A DNA stretch of 33,931 bases. It comes from Erysipelotrichaceae bacterium (GTDB taxonomy: Bacteria; Bacillota_I; Bacilli_A; Erysipelotrichales; Erysipelotrichaceae). A program made the translations under genes and the position numbers. Where the stretch lies: positions 1-33,931 of the forward strand of contig JALENJ010000035.1 in NCBI GenBank assembly GCA_022767445.1, given 5' to 3'. Shown in pieces: positions 1 through 7,179 of this stretch. How positions within the stretch are numbered: the first letter of the stretch is position 1; the number at the start of each line of letters is the position of its first letter. The notes beneath the pieces are model-generated. The model saw only the letters and a program-made list of their open reading frames with translations, ran no database searches and had not been told where the DNA came from.

Positions 1-96
1 AAACGACCTCTGATTAACGCCTTTTGGAGTTTCTGGATACAATCCATGATGATACATCTCAATACATTTTCTTTTAAATTCATAGCTATAACGCAT
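1..96 (-). CDS. IS3-type transposase OrfA, N-terminal part (cut by window edge)
   Basis: Reading the minus strand from the ATG at 96-94 gives 32 residues before the window ends, starting MRYSYEFKRKCIEMYHHG and continuing with a PETPKG segment. This matches the opening of the helix-turn-helix OrfA proteins of IS3-family elements, which bind the element ends. A strong AAGGAGG ribosome binding site lies a few bases upstream and is buried in a hairpin (101-133). The gene runs off the window, so neither OrfB nor the far end can be seen. The family call rests on a short stretch; another HTH-type transposase is possible. Confidence 0.6.
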   Translation of the reverse strand, partial: MRYSYEFKRKCIEMYHHGLYPETPKGVNQRSF

Positions 97-100
97 AAAA

Positions 101-133
101 TACCCTCCTTACTGTTGTCCAGTAAAGAGGGTA
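101..133 (-). promoter_or_regulatory. Hairpin sequestering the transposase ribosome binding site
   Basis: Arms 101-114 and 120-133 form a 14-bp stem with one G-T mismatch and a 5-base loop. The arm nearer the gene contains the AAGGAGG of the transposase at 96. In a transcript entering from outside, this would fold and block translation. A promoter inside the loop-proximal arm would make an RNA lacking the far arm. Several insertion sequences use this kind of protection from external transcription. The hairpin may also overlap the element's terminal inverted repeat. Confidence 0.55.
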
Positions 134-192
134 CATATCATATCATTGAGACTTTTTTATTTTTCATTGTTGCAGTAATTAACGAGGGAATG

Positions 193-288
193 GTTTTCCT
201 TCCCCTTCCTTCTCTTCTCTTTCCTTCCTTCTTCCCCTAGAAAGAAGAGAAAAAGAAAGAACCAAAGAAAAAGAGAATAAAGATATAC
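193..288. repeat. Polypyrimidine tract followed by polypurine tract
   Basis: About 45 almost pure C/T bases (193-237) are followed by about 45 almost pure A/G bases (240-288). Part of the first tract (TTCTCTTCT) is the exact reverse complement of part of the second (AGAAGAGAA), so a stem can form. Such strand asymmetry can also form triplex DNA. Function unknown. Confidence 0.6.
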
Positions 289-296
289 CCTATTAA

Positions 297-351
297 CTAT
301 TCTATCTTATCTCATCTTATCCTATCCTATCCCATCCTTTCCGTTCCATTC
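297..351. repeat. Degenerate pentanucleotide array (about 11 units)
   Basis: Read in steps of five from 297, the units are CTATT, CTATC, TTATC, TCATC, TTATC, CTATC, CTATC, CCATC, CTTTC, CGTTC and CATTC. All are pyrimidine-rich and nearly all end in TC or TT. This is a clear 5-base periodicity upstream of the first element gene. It may be slippage DNA or an iteron-like binding site for an element protein. Confidence 0.65.
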
Positions 352-484
352 TGTGCCTAAATCACTATCGTAGACCAAGAGGGCAGACAGCGATGGAACG
401 AAGAGAAAAAGAGGGTTTCAAGGATTTTTGAAGATGCTTATGGAGTAGTGATAAGCAGTATGTAAATCATACTTCTGGAAATCG

Positions 485-519
485 GAATTCTTAAAATCAG
501 AATTCTTAAAAGCAGAATC
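485..519 (+). repeat. 15-bp direct repeats before first element gene
   Basis: GAATTCTTAAAATCA (485-499) is followed directly by GAATTCTTAAAAGCA (500-514) and a partial third copy GAATC (515-519). The array stops just before the AAAGGAG ribosome binding site of the gene at 535, which is a position suited to an operator or leader element. No known regulator site was recognised. Confidence 0.6.
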
Positions 520-534
520 GAAAGGAGAGTGTCT

Positions 535-849
535 ATGGCAGTATTAACCAAGTACGAACAAGAAACCATTATCAACTTCAATGTTGCTGAGACGGATGCA
601 GTAGTCTACACCCGTGACAAGGCTGTTATGAGGAAACTTGATGCATTAGTTAACGAGTTCCCAGAGGTCTATAAGTGCCTAAAGGTAACTGATATCGACA
701 AGACCTATTCCATGCCAAAAAAGTACGTTAAGTATCGTAAGCCGAGAAGAGTATCGGAGAAGATAAGAGAGCAGAGAAAGGAGATGATGCAAAATATAAA
801 TAATACGCAGAAAAACCGACTTATTGACTTTAATACTGAGTTACGCTAA
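535..849 (+). CDS. Small conserved transposon protein, unknown function
   Basis: 104 residues starting MAVLTKYEQETIINFNV. I recognise this type of protein, with the opening T-K-Y-E-Q-E-T and a following VYTRDKA segment, as a recurrent partner of relaxase and serine-recombinase genes in Firmicutes elements, but no function is known to me. The C-terminal third is very basic (KKYVKYRKPRR, then KIREQRKEMMQ) and could bind nucleic acid. ATG at 535 is chosen because AAAGGAG (521-527) sits 7 bases before it; an in-frame GTG at 529 would have no spacing. It precedes the cargo operon and follows a direct-repeat array that may control it. Confidence 0.75.
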   Translation: MAVLTKYEQETIINFNVAETDAVVYTRDKAVMRKLDALVNEFPEVYKCLKVTDIDKTYSMPKKYVKYRKPRRVSEKIREQRKEMMQNINNTQKNRLIDFNTELR

Positions 850-859
850 AGTGATAAAA

Positions 860-923
860 ATTGCACATTTGCTTTAAATGCTTACGAGAAAGGGGGAATT
901 GACATGTTATTTTTATGTGCAAT
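860..923 (+). promoter_or_regulatory. Cargo operon leader: 9-bp inverted repeat and -35-like box
   Basis: ATTGCACAT (860-868) and ATGTGCAAT (915-923) are perfect complements and could close a stem around a purine-rich AGGGGG (891-896) and a possible early in-frame start at 904. A perfect TTGACA lies at 899-904, with only a weak -10 downstream (around 922-929). This could be a promoter with an overlapping operator, or an attenuating fold controlling the permease operon. It does not match any riboswitch I know. Confidence 0.35.
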
Positions 924-960
924 CAATATTTTAAGACATTTTAGACGGACAGGAGGAAAT

Positions 961-2210
961 ATGAGTAGTAAATCTAGAGCTATATTGTTAGGCTTTCAGC
1001 ATGCAATAACAATGTTTGCATCAGTTATTTTAGTACCAAAACTTTTAGGATTGGATATATCTGTAGCTATTCTTATGGCAGGTGTAGAAACGCTAGTTTT
1101 TCATTTTGTTACAAAAATAAAATCCCAATTTTTTTGGGGTCATCATTCGAATTTATGCCAGCTTTAATGGTTGCGAGTAGTGCATATGGAATGGACTATG
1201 CAAGAGGCGGCATGGTTATTTGCTGTTTCGTGTATTTGTTATTTGCATTGTTGGTATATTTGGTAGGAACAGAGAAGATAATAGCGTTATTTCCACCAAT
1301 TGTAAGTGGTAGTATATCTATATTAGTAGGGCTTTCATTAGCATCTTATGCAATTGAACTTGCAAGTTCTTGTTGGGTTTTAGCTATACTGGCATTTTTC
1401 ATAGCTGGAGGAATAAATATTTTTGGAAGTAGACAATTGCAGAGTTTTTCTATCATAATAAGTTTGGTTGTATCATTTTTCGCTGCGCTTATATTATCAA
1501 GTTTAGGTCTACTTGATGTTATTGATTTTGCAGATACTAATGCTGCGGCATGGTTTGGAATACCCAAATTTGTATTACCAAAATTTAGCTTAAACGCAGC
1601 TCTTATTATTTTACCCTATACACTTTGTGGAATTGTTGATCACGTTGGAGATGTGGTTGTTGCCGGAATTATATGTAAAAAAGATTATACAACAGACCCA
1701 GGGGTACATAGAACACTGCTCGGAGATGGTTTGGCTGCGATGATTTCATCTTTTTTCGGCGGTCCGCCTAATGCAACATATTCAGAAAATATTGGATTGC
1801 TTGCCTTGACGAATAATTATGAAACTCTGCCATTAAGAATTGCAGCTGTTATCGCTATATTTATGGGACTTATTCCCAAAATAAGTGCGCTTATTGGGGC
1901 AATTCCTAGTGCAATAATTGGCGGCATTTCGATTATGCTATTTGGGTCTATTTCAGCGATGGGAATTCGGCAGTTTAGTGACAATAAGGTGAATTTTGAT
2001 TCTTCAGCTAACGTGATTATTGTAGCTGCTATGCTTATTATAGGATTAGGTGGAGCAAAAGTATCATTTTCTGCATTAGGTCAAGACTTTATGCTTGAAG
2101 GCATTGGATTGGCCACAGTGGTAGGTGTTTTATTGAATGCCGCTTTTAAATTCGGAAAAATTGGTTTGAAAAATGTGAATAGGAGAGTACATGATGAACA
2201 GTATACATAA
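961..2210 (+). pseudogene. NCS2 uracil/xanthine-type permease, frameshifted
   Basis: The two reading frames 961-~1120 and ~1110-2210 together encode one NCS2 permease of about 415 residues, close to UraA in length. The first frame gives the TM1 segment FQHAITMFASVILVPKLLG. The second continues at KIPIFLGSSFEFMP and includes the NCS2 signature PNATYSENIGLLALT, whose Glu corresponds to UraA Glu290. Continuity needs one extra A in the A-run at 1112-1117, so a single base appears lost. The residue matching UraA Glu241 is Asp (VDHVGD), which may affect proton coupling or substrate choice. ATG 961 has GGAGGAAAT just before it; an in-frame ATG at 904 is an alternative. First gene of the cargo operon. 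The break could be a real mutation, phase variation or a sequencing error in a homopolymer. Confidence 0.8.
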
Positions 2211-2811
2211 TAATCTTTTTATTCTGCTACCTAAAGAAAAAAGAAATTTAGTAGATTTTTATTTTGATTTAAATGTAGTTGGAGAAGAGTATGCAAGAGG
2301 TCTTGGTGATTTAGCTGACCAGTTAGCGGATGTTGCTTTAAGCAAAGATGATGAAGGATACAATACAGTGATATCTCCAATATTACGTGCGGGTAAATCA
2401 GTTTCAGACAGAATCTCCAAAAGATTACCCAAAGCTGAAATTGCTGAGATATGCATGAGACGAAATATCCATACGTTAAAACCTATGGTAGCCTGGAATC
2501 AGTATGATGGTATTTCGAACAAAGAAATAAAAAAGCTAATTATTACTGATCCGGCATTGGCAACAGGTGGTAGCTTAATACAAGCGTTAGATTTAGCTAT
2601 TAGCAGTGGATTTCGAGAGGAAAACATTCTTGTTTTTGCAATGTTTGGTTGTGACTCAGGTTTAAGTAAGGTATTTGGCAAATATCCGAATATTAAAATT
2701 TATCTAGCTCATAAAGCAGACGGGATAAGAGAAGATGGGTATTTACTTCCATATAACGGTGATACAGGTGATAGGTTATATGGGGTAAGAGAAAATGAGT
2801 ATGTATTCTAA
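2191..2811 (+). CDS. Uracil phosphoribosyltransferase-like protein
   Basis: 206 residues. The PRPP-binding loop reads ITDPALATGGS, matching VDPMLATGGS of Upp. The PILRAG segment and the C-terminal YNGDTGDRLYG (compare GLGDAGDKIFG of Upp, the uracil-binding region) are also present. Expected reaction: uracil (or a related base) plus PRPP gives UMP. The N-terminal region differs from canonical Upp, lacking its HPLVKHKL-type opening, so a different pyrimidine base is possible. The start overlaps the end of the permease by 20 bases, with AGGAG ahead, so uptake and phosphoribosylation are translationally linked. The next codon is also ATG (2194). Being next to an NCS2 permease supports a base-salvage role. 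Confidence 0.8.
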   Translation: MMNSIHNNLFILLPKEKRNLVDFYFDLNVVGEEYARGLGDLADQLADVALSKDDEGYNTVISPILRAGKSVSDRISKRLPKAEIAEICMRRNIHTLKPMVAWNQYDGISNKEIKKLIITDPALATGGSLIQALDLAISSGFREENILVFAMFGCDSGLSKVFGKYPNIKIYLAHKADGIREDGYLLPYNGDTGDRLYGVRENEYVF

Positions 2812-2828
2812 GTTTTAGGAGTAAGAAA

Positions 2829-3392
2829 ATGGTTCCAAGAGAGTTTTTAGAAATATTACATGTAGCCGAAAGATTAAAAGATACACCAAGACATTGCACG
2901 ACAACAAAACGTAGGATAGAAAGCGTAGCCGAGCATAGCTGGCGCATATCACTTATGGCTTTCCTTTTAAAGCACGAGTTTACAGAATTGGATATGGACA
3001 AGGTTGTAGACATGTGCCTTATCCATGATTTAGGCGAGTGTTTTACTGGGGATATTCCCACTTTTGTAAAGACTGATAATGATAGGGAAATAGAAGATTC
3101 GCTCCTTAATAAGTGGGTGAAATCACTTCCGGAAGAGTTAGCAAAGGATATATCAGAGCTATATGAGGAGATGGATGCCCAGAAAACCAAAGAGTCAAAG
3201 CTCTACAAGTCATTGGATAAACTTGAAGCTCTTATTCAGCATAATGAATCTCCGCTTGATACGTGGTCAGAAAATGAGTTTGAACTCAATAAGACATATG
3301 CATTTGACACAGTTGAATTTTCTGAGTGGCTTACAGAGTTAAGAAAAGAAATACTAGACGATACTCTGAAAAAAATAGAATTGGAAAGATAA
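2829..3392 (+). CDS. HD-domain 5'-deoxynucleotidase-like phosphohydrolase (YfbR/HDDC2 type)
   Basis: 187 residues with the HD-superfamily metal ligands: H in SVAEHSWR (about residue 36), HD in LIHDLGE (about 64-65), and a later D in SLDKLEA. LIHDLGECFTGDIPTF is typical of the YfbR/HDDC2 group, which removes phosphate from deoxynucleoside monophosphates. In this operon it follows a permease and a phosphoribosyltransferase, so a role in trimming pyrimidine nucleotides is likely; the substrate itself is inferred. AGGAG at 2817-2821 precedes the ATG at a normal distance. HD hydrolases acting on nucleotides also occur in phage defence, which is worth keeping in mind for a gene carried on a transposon. 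Confidence 0.8.
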   Translation: MVPREFLEILHVAERLKDTPRHCTTTKRRIESVAEHSWRISLMAFLLKHEFTELDMDKVVDMCLIHDLGECFTGDIPTFVKTDNDREIEDSLLNKWVKSLPEELAKDISELYEEMDAQKTKESKLYKSLDKLEALIQHNESPLDTWSENEFELNKTYAFDTVEFSEWLTELRKEILDDTLKKIELER

Positions 3393-3421
3393 TAGAGTAT
3401 TGTTAATTGCGGGAGGATTGG

Positions 3422-3940
3422 ATGGAGTCTTTCAGTGAGATAATTATCGGAAATGTTTGTAGCGTTTTTGCGATGATTTCTGATTCTATAAGTGGAACCA
3501 GAAAAAATAGAGCGCAGATGCTTGGTGTACAAATTATAAGTCAGTTCTTTTATGGGGCAGGCTCATTCATTCTTAAGGGCTACAGTAGTGTAGCTCAAAA
3601 TGTCGTTGCTGTTCTTAGAAACCTAGCAGGAATAAAGGAGGTAAGGAACAGAGCAGTAGAATGGTCTTTGGTTCTGCTTGGGGTGATTTTGGGAGCTGTG
3701 TTCAATAACAGAGGAATTTTTGGATGGATTCCTATTATTGCGAATTTTGAGTATTCTGTTTCAATTTTTTGGTTCAAGGATAATGATACTGCACTTAAGA
3801 TTTCTTTTATTATAAACATGGTTATGTATAGCGTGTTCAGCTTCATTATCTCGAATTATGTGAGTGGTATTGCTAATTTTATAGTGGCTATTACAACAGC
3901 AGTAGCTCTAGTAAAAAATACTCAGAAATGTTCAAGATGA
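3422..3940 (+). CDS. YgjV-like inner membrane protein
   Basis: 172 residues with about five hydrophobic segments. The pattern of an N-terminal GNVCSVFAMISDSISGTRKNR segment followed by paired helices resembles the YgjV family of small membrane proteins, whose function is not established. ATG 3422 follows GGGAGGATTGG; the in-frame TTG at 3407 has no ribosome site. Last gene of the cargo operon, 29 bases after the HD gene and followed by a strong terminator (4002-4038). Its presence suggests a transport or membrane-linked step in the same pathway, but nothing in the sequence names the substrate. Confidence 0.65.
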   Translation: MESFSEIIIGNVCSVFAMISDSISGTRKNRAQMLGVQIISQFFYGAGSFILKGYSSVAQNVVAVLRNLAGIKEVRNRAVEWSLVLLGVILGAVFNNRGIFGWIPIIANFEYSVSIFWFKDNDTALKISFIINMVMYSVFSFIISNYVSGIANFIVAITTAVALVKNTQKCSR

Positions 3941-4001
3941 TAGTTTGCGAAATGACAGGACGCAGTATATTTACATTCGTATAACTGAATAATAGCTACA
4001 G

Positions 4002-4038
4002 AGCACTTTAGATTAGAAATAGTCTAAGGTGCTTTTTT
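4002..4038 (+). terminator. Intrinsic terminator of the cargo operon
   Basis: A 14-bp stem (4002-4015 with 4020-4033, two G-T pairs) closes on a GAAA loop and runs into six T residues. It separates the cargo operon from the mobilization genes, so the two are transcribed as separate units. Confidence 0.9.
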
Positions 4039-4065
4039 ATATGAATTATTAAGGAGGTACACACA

Positions 4066-4416
4066 ATGATTAACGTAGCAGAAATCACATCCACCAAAGG
4101 AGTGGAGCAGGCACAGAAACAGATGGAGCAGGCGAAGAACCGCATGGCTCTGGAGAAGAAGAAAGCCAACGAGGAAAGGAGAAAATTTGAGAACCATCAC
4201 AAGTACATGATGGGCGGTGCAGTTCACAAATACTTTAAGGATTGTTTCAGCTTTGAAGAATCGGAAATCAATGAAATCCTTGAGGTGGCATTTAAGACTT
4301 CGGAAGTCCAGAAAACTATCTCAGCCATTAGGAGAAGAGCAGGCGGTCATGTCGAGTCAAGTCCTGTCGAAAGCGAGGTGAAGTCGAATGAGTCAGAACG
4401 TACCGAAAGCCACTAA
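4066..4416 (+). CDS. Relaxase-associated small protein (DUF3847-like)
   Basis: 116 residues. The first 45 are highly charged and predicted to be coiled coil (repeated EQAQKQMEQAKNRMALEKKK-type sequence); the middle (HHKYMMGGAVHKYF) resembles the RRLIERGAIL-type segment of DUF3847 proteins that sit next to MobA/MobL relaxases. The tail is Ser/Glu-rich. AAGGAGG precedes the ATG. Immediately upstream of the oriT and relaxase, it may be an accessory factor for oriT recognition. That role is inferred from position. Confidence 0.6.
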   Translation: MINVAEITSTKGVEQAQKQMEQAKNRMALEKKKANEERRKFENHHKYMMGGAVHKYFKDCFSFEESEINEILEVAFKTSEVQKTISAIRRRAGGHVESSPVESEVKSNESERTESH

Positions 4417-4424
4417 TGCTTTAT

Positions 4425-4564
4425 CACCCAACTTGTTGGGTGCGCACAATACCATCTTCGATGGTATTGTGCGCCCTTCGGGGAGTCTTGCAGACGGCAT
4501 TGCCCCTATAAAGCTCGGGGCAAAAGGGGAAGCTACTCTTCCCCTTCGGTGCAAAAAACGCACC
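4425..4564. other. oriT: hairpin cluster with MOBQ nic-like core
   Basis: Between the accessory gene and the relaxase lie several perfect inverted repeats: 8 bp (4425-4432/4435-4442), 15 bp with a 3-base loop (4442-4456/4460-4474), 6 bp (4501-4506/4517-4522), 9 bp (4524-4532/4538-4546) and 5 bp (4548-4552/4560-4564). The right arm of the 15-bp repeat runs into TTGTGCGCCCTT (4467-4478), close to the AAGTGCGCCCT nic core of RSF1010-type MOBQ origins, which also has an inverted repeat on its 5' side. Together with the MOBQ-type relaxase downstream this is a strong oriT candidate. The exact nick position is inferred from the family. Confidence 0.8.
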
Positions 4565-4662
4565 TACCCTATTGTGCAACTTCAGAACAGCTTTACCACA
4601 AAAAGCCGTGGCAAATCTGATCTGAGGTTTTTTCGTGTGCCTAGCCGAAAGGTGGTGAGACG

Positions 4663-6171
4663 ATGCAGAAGTTTCTAAGCACCCGCATTTCGATTGTCAG
4701 CCGTTCCAAGGGCAGTTGTCGCTCCGCTATTGATGCGAACGGCTACATCGAAAGGGAAGAGCGTGATTGCGAGTATGACGGGCATCATTACAAGCCAGAT
4801 GCTAAAGAGGATTTAGTGCACAAGGAAGTGAATCTTCCAGAGAATGCACCCGAGGAATTTAAGGACAGTGCCACCCTTTGGAACTCAGTGGAGATGGTAG
4901 AGAAAAGCTCCAAGGCTCAGCTCTGCCGACACCTTAAAATGTCGCTACCGAATGAGTGGACTTATGAAGTTGCTGAGGAAGTGGTTCGTAAGTATGTTAT
5001 GGACAACTTTGTTTCCAAAGGTATGTGTGCAAATTGGGCTATCCATGATGCAGTAAACGAGAAGGGACAGCGCAACCTTCACTTCCATTGTCTGCTCACT
5101 TTAAGAGCACTTGATGAAAATGGTAAGTGGATGCCGAAGCAGAGGAAAATCTATATCCTTGATGAGAACGGGAACAAAATCCGCCAAGGCAAAAATTATA
5201 AATGCAAGACGGAGCAAGTCACCGATTGGAATGATAGGAAGTGGGGCAAAATCTGGAGAAGGAATCTTGCCGACCTCATCAATGAAACTAACGAAGCTCT
5301 TAAGATAGATGCACATTGGGAGCATAAGTCATTTAAGGAGCTTGGGATTGATGCACCGCCTACAATCCATTTAGGCAGCAAAGCCAACGCTCTGGAGAAG
5401 AAAGGCATCCATACAGAGCGTGGAGATTATAACCGTAAGGTTATGGAAATCAGAGGGCTCATTAATTTCATTGCAAAGACTTCTGCATCTATCGAATCCT
5501 TTGTCAGTGATAAAGCCCGACTCATCAAAAATGATGTGTCGGATTTAATCAAGGCAGTAGTGAAAAGGCATGGCAGATTGCAGTTGCCGATTATGAAAGG
5601 CGAGTTCATCAGAAAGGTATCTGGCAGAGAAAATTTGCAAGACCCAGAGAACATGTTGAGCTTTGCAGAAGCCAAGGGCATTACTAACTTTGATGAATTG
5701 CAGAGTTTTATGGATGAGCATGGAGCAACCTACGAAAAGTTAGATGCCGATTATGATAAAAGGTCTGACAGAATCAAAGAGCTTCACACCAAACTTCAAT
5801 CTTATGATCGCTATGCGGATTATCTTGAAGTTTATAAAAAGAGCAAGAGCCTTAAGGGTTTTGCCAAGCTGAAATTTGACAGAGATAATAAGGCAATGCT
5901 TGATGCGTACCCATCAGAACTTGAACGACTCCGAAAGGTAATTCCAAAGGGTGAGAAGGTCACACTTGGTAAATGGCAAAAGGAGATTGAACAGCTCCTT
6001 GATGAGCAAGAACCTATCGGCGCAAAGATAGGTGAAGAGGTTCACGACCTTACTTATGCCGAAGTCCTTAAATATAACAAGGGCAATGAAGAACGAGAGC
6101 AAGCGAATGATCGCAGCGCACGTGAACATCAAATAAGCAGACAGAGAAAGCACAGTTACTTGGAAAGGTAA
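4663..6171 (+). CDS. mobA: MobA/MobL-family relaxase (MOBQ)
   Basis: 502 residues. Nicks oriT and stays covalently attached to the DNA strand during mobilization. Visible: the N-terminal SAIDANGYIERE region (catalytic Tyr region of the family), the HUH metal motif in RNLHFHCLLTLR (about residues 142-147), and the conserved GIHTERGDYNR segment around 245. The C-terminal half is charged, helical and probably scaffold or primase-linked-like, with no recognised domain. Full length for the family. AGGTGGTGA precedes the ATG. Directly follows the oriT. It has no type IV secretion genes beside it, so it relies on a helper element. Confidence 0.92.
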   Translation: MQKFLSTRISIVSRSKGSCRSAIDANGYIEREERDCEYDGHHYKPDAKEDLVHKEVNLPENAPEEFKDSATLWNSVEMVEKSSKAQLCRHLKMSLPNEWTYEVAEEVVRKYVMDNFVSKGMCANWAIHDAVNEKGQRNLHFHCLLTLRALDENGKWMPKQRKIYILDENGNKIRQGKNYKCKTEQVTDWNDRKWGKIWRRNLADLINETNEALKIDAHWEHKSFKELGIDAPPTIHLGSKANALEKKGIHTERGDYNRKVMEIRGLINFIAKTSASIESFVSDKARLIKNDVSDLIKAVVKRHGRLQLPIMKGEFIRKVSGRENLQDPENMLSFAEAKGITNFDELQSFMDEHGATYEKLDADYDKRSDRIKELHTKLQSYDRYADYLEVYKKSKSLKGFAKLKFDRDNKAMLDAYPSELERLRKVIPKGEKVTLGKWQKEIEQLLDEQEPIGAKIGEEVHDLTYAEVLKYNKGNEEREQANDRSAREHQISRQRKHSYLER

Positions 6172-6181
6172 TTGTGCTTTC
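6146..6181 (+). terminator. Hairpin overlapping the relaxase stop codon
   Basis: GAAAGCACAGTTAC (6146-6159) pairs with 6168-6181 over 14 bp with one G-T pair; the TAA stop lies in the 3' arm. No T run follows, so it may weaken readthrough or protect the mRNA end rather than act as a full terminator. Confidence 0.4.
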
Positions 6182-6282
6182 TTGAACGAAAGTGAATATT
6201 TTTTAGGATAATGTTGGCGTATTATGAGGACATGGAGCTTTTAGTGTTGTATACTATTGTCCTTGTATATCAAGGAGCTTGA

Positions 6283-6612
6283 ATGATGGAAAACAAGAAA
6301 CGTTGGCTGTTATGCCTATTTATTTTTCTGTTTTCAGCTTCCGTATCGGTTGCGGTATTGCCGATTGGTATTGTAAATGCCTATGGCTTATTTGGTGAAG
6401 TAACGTCTTCATTTGTGACAGAGGACAAAGACTCTGAAATAGTTAATGAACGACAAATTTACGAGCTTAAAAAACAAGTCAAGGGAATCAACATCTACAA
6501 TATTTGGTTTGAAGTCTGGGTGTGCATTATATGCATGATTTTTGTCGCATATATGGTGAGGCTTCCAAGGTGCGATACCATTGTTTCCTTAAAAGTGCGC
6601 ATGGACGATTAA
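6283..6612 (+). CDS. Small two-helix membrane protein, unknown
   Basis: 109 residues with one hydrophobic helix at about 7-33 and a second at about 75-93, separated by a charged stretch (TEDKDSEIVNERQIYELKKQ). The first could be a signal anchor. AAGGAG stands 6 bases before the first ATG; a second ATG follows directly. I do not recognise the family. It lies between the relaxase and the DUF6483-like gene within the element, so it could take part in mobilization (for example membrane coupling to a helper) or be an accessory passenger. Confidence 0.6.
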   Translation: MMENKKRWLLCLFIFLFSASVSVAVLPIGIVNAYGLFGEVTSSFVTEDKDSEIVNERQIYELKKQVKGINIYNIWFEVWVCIICMIFVAYMVRLPRCDTIVSLKVRMDD

Positions 6613-6653
6613 AACTTTCTGCTTATAAAAACGGCAGAAAGGAGGTAAGACTC

Positions 6654-7031
6654 TTGTATGAACAAGATTATATCATGCGCCTCATACAGGAAATGGTAAG
6701 AGTAATTCTTAAACTTTTATTCAATATTGATACGGAATCACCTTCCGCAGAATTGATTGAGGATGCTGAAGAAAAGCAGACTTTGGAATCTTTGTTGGAT
6801 ATGGTTGATGAGGGCAGGATAAATGAAGCAGAAAACAGCCTATATGATTCAATCGAAAACATGAATAAAAGTGATATGGAAATGGCATTGCTGTTTTATT
6901 CGTATCTTAATGACAAATCTGATGAATTTCTTGAAGAACACGATTTTAATCGTGATGAAGTAAAACAGGGATTAGAATGTATTATGTCTAGATACGGGGT
7001 AAGTGGTATTGCAGAAATGTTTTTGAGGTAA
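6654..7031 (+). CDS. DUF6483-like protein
   Basis: 125 residues, helical and acidic, starting (M)YEQDYIMRLIQEMVRVILKL. This opening and the following LLDMVDEGRINEAEN segment match a family of small Firmicutes proteins I know as DUF6483, of unknown function. TTG at 6654 is taken as start because AAAGGAGGT sits 8 bases upstream and the family begins at this point. An earlier in-frame start would overlap the previous gene with unrelated sequence. The helical repeat-like layout suggests a protein-protein adaptor. Confidence 0.7.
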   Translation: MYEQDYIMRLIQEMVRVILKLLFNIDTESPSAELIEDAEEKQTLESLLDMVDEGRINEAENSLYDSIENMNKSDMEMALLFYSYLNDKSDEFLEEHDFNRDEVKQGLECIMSRYGVSGIAEMFLR

Positions 7032-7117
7032 TTTGATACAAATAATTCAAAAGGAATCGGAGCAAATCTGGTGCCTTTATTATCAAAATGCAACTAGGTA
7101 TTTGACCATAAGGTTGA

Positions 7118-7157
7118 AAACGTCAGTTAAGACAATACGTCTGAGCTGGCGTTTTTT
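7118..7157 (+). terminator. Intrinsic terminator before the recombinase unit
   Basis: 7118-7133 pairs with 7139-7154 (15 of 16 positions including G-T pairs, loop AATAC), ending in a run of six T residues. It ends the relaxase-side transcript before the small gene at 7180. Confidence 0.85.
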
Positions 7158-7179
7158 GTTTCTAGAAAGGGGTGATTTA

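Larger units (their letters stand above)
134..534. other. Gene-free low-complexity junction region
   Basis: No convincing gene is visible. It holds an AT-rich stretch (134-190), a pyrimidine tract followed by a purine tract (about 193-288), a degenerate pentamer array (297-351) and a short direct repeat (485-519) before the next ribosome binding site. The boundary between the IS at the left and the transposon should lie in here but I could not place it to the base. Confidence 0.6.

Noticed and set aside
46-240. 64-residue plus-strand open frame
   Set aside because: It runs antisense to the transposase start and its ribosome-site hairpin into a pyrimidine tract, with composition driven by simple sequence.
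297-351. CRISPR array
   Set aside because: Units are five bases with no spacers; no cas gene is present anywhere in the window.
1113-1128. Programmed -1 frameshift in the permease
   Set aside because: The codons in the zero frame do not form a normal slippery heptamer and no such mechanism is known in NCS2 permeases; a base deletion is simpler.
2693-3190. 165-residue minus-strand open frame
   Set aside because: It is antisense to the phosphoribosyltransferase and HD genes, which have clear family motifs; no homology seen in the antisense product.
4388-4678. 96-residue open frame between accessory gene and relaxase
   Set aside because: It lies across the hairpin cluster of the oriT and has no ribosome site; its coding potential comes from inverted repeats.
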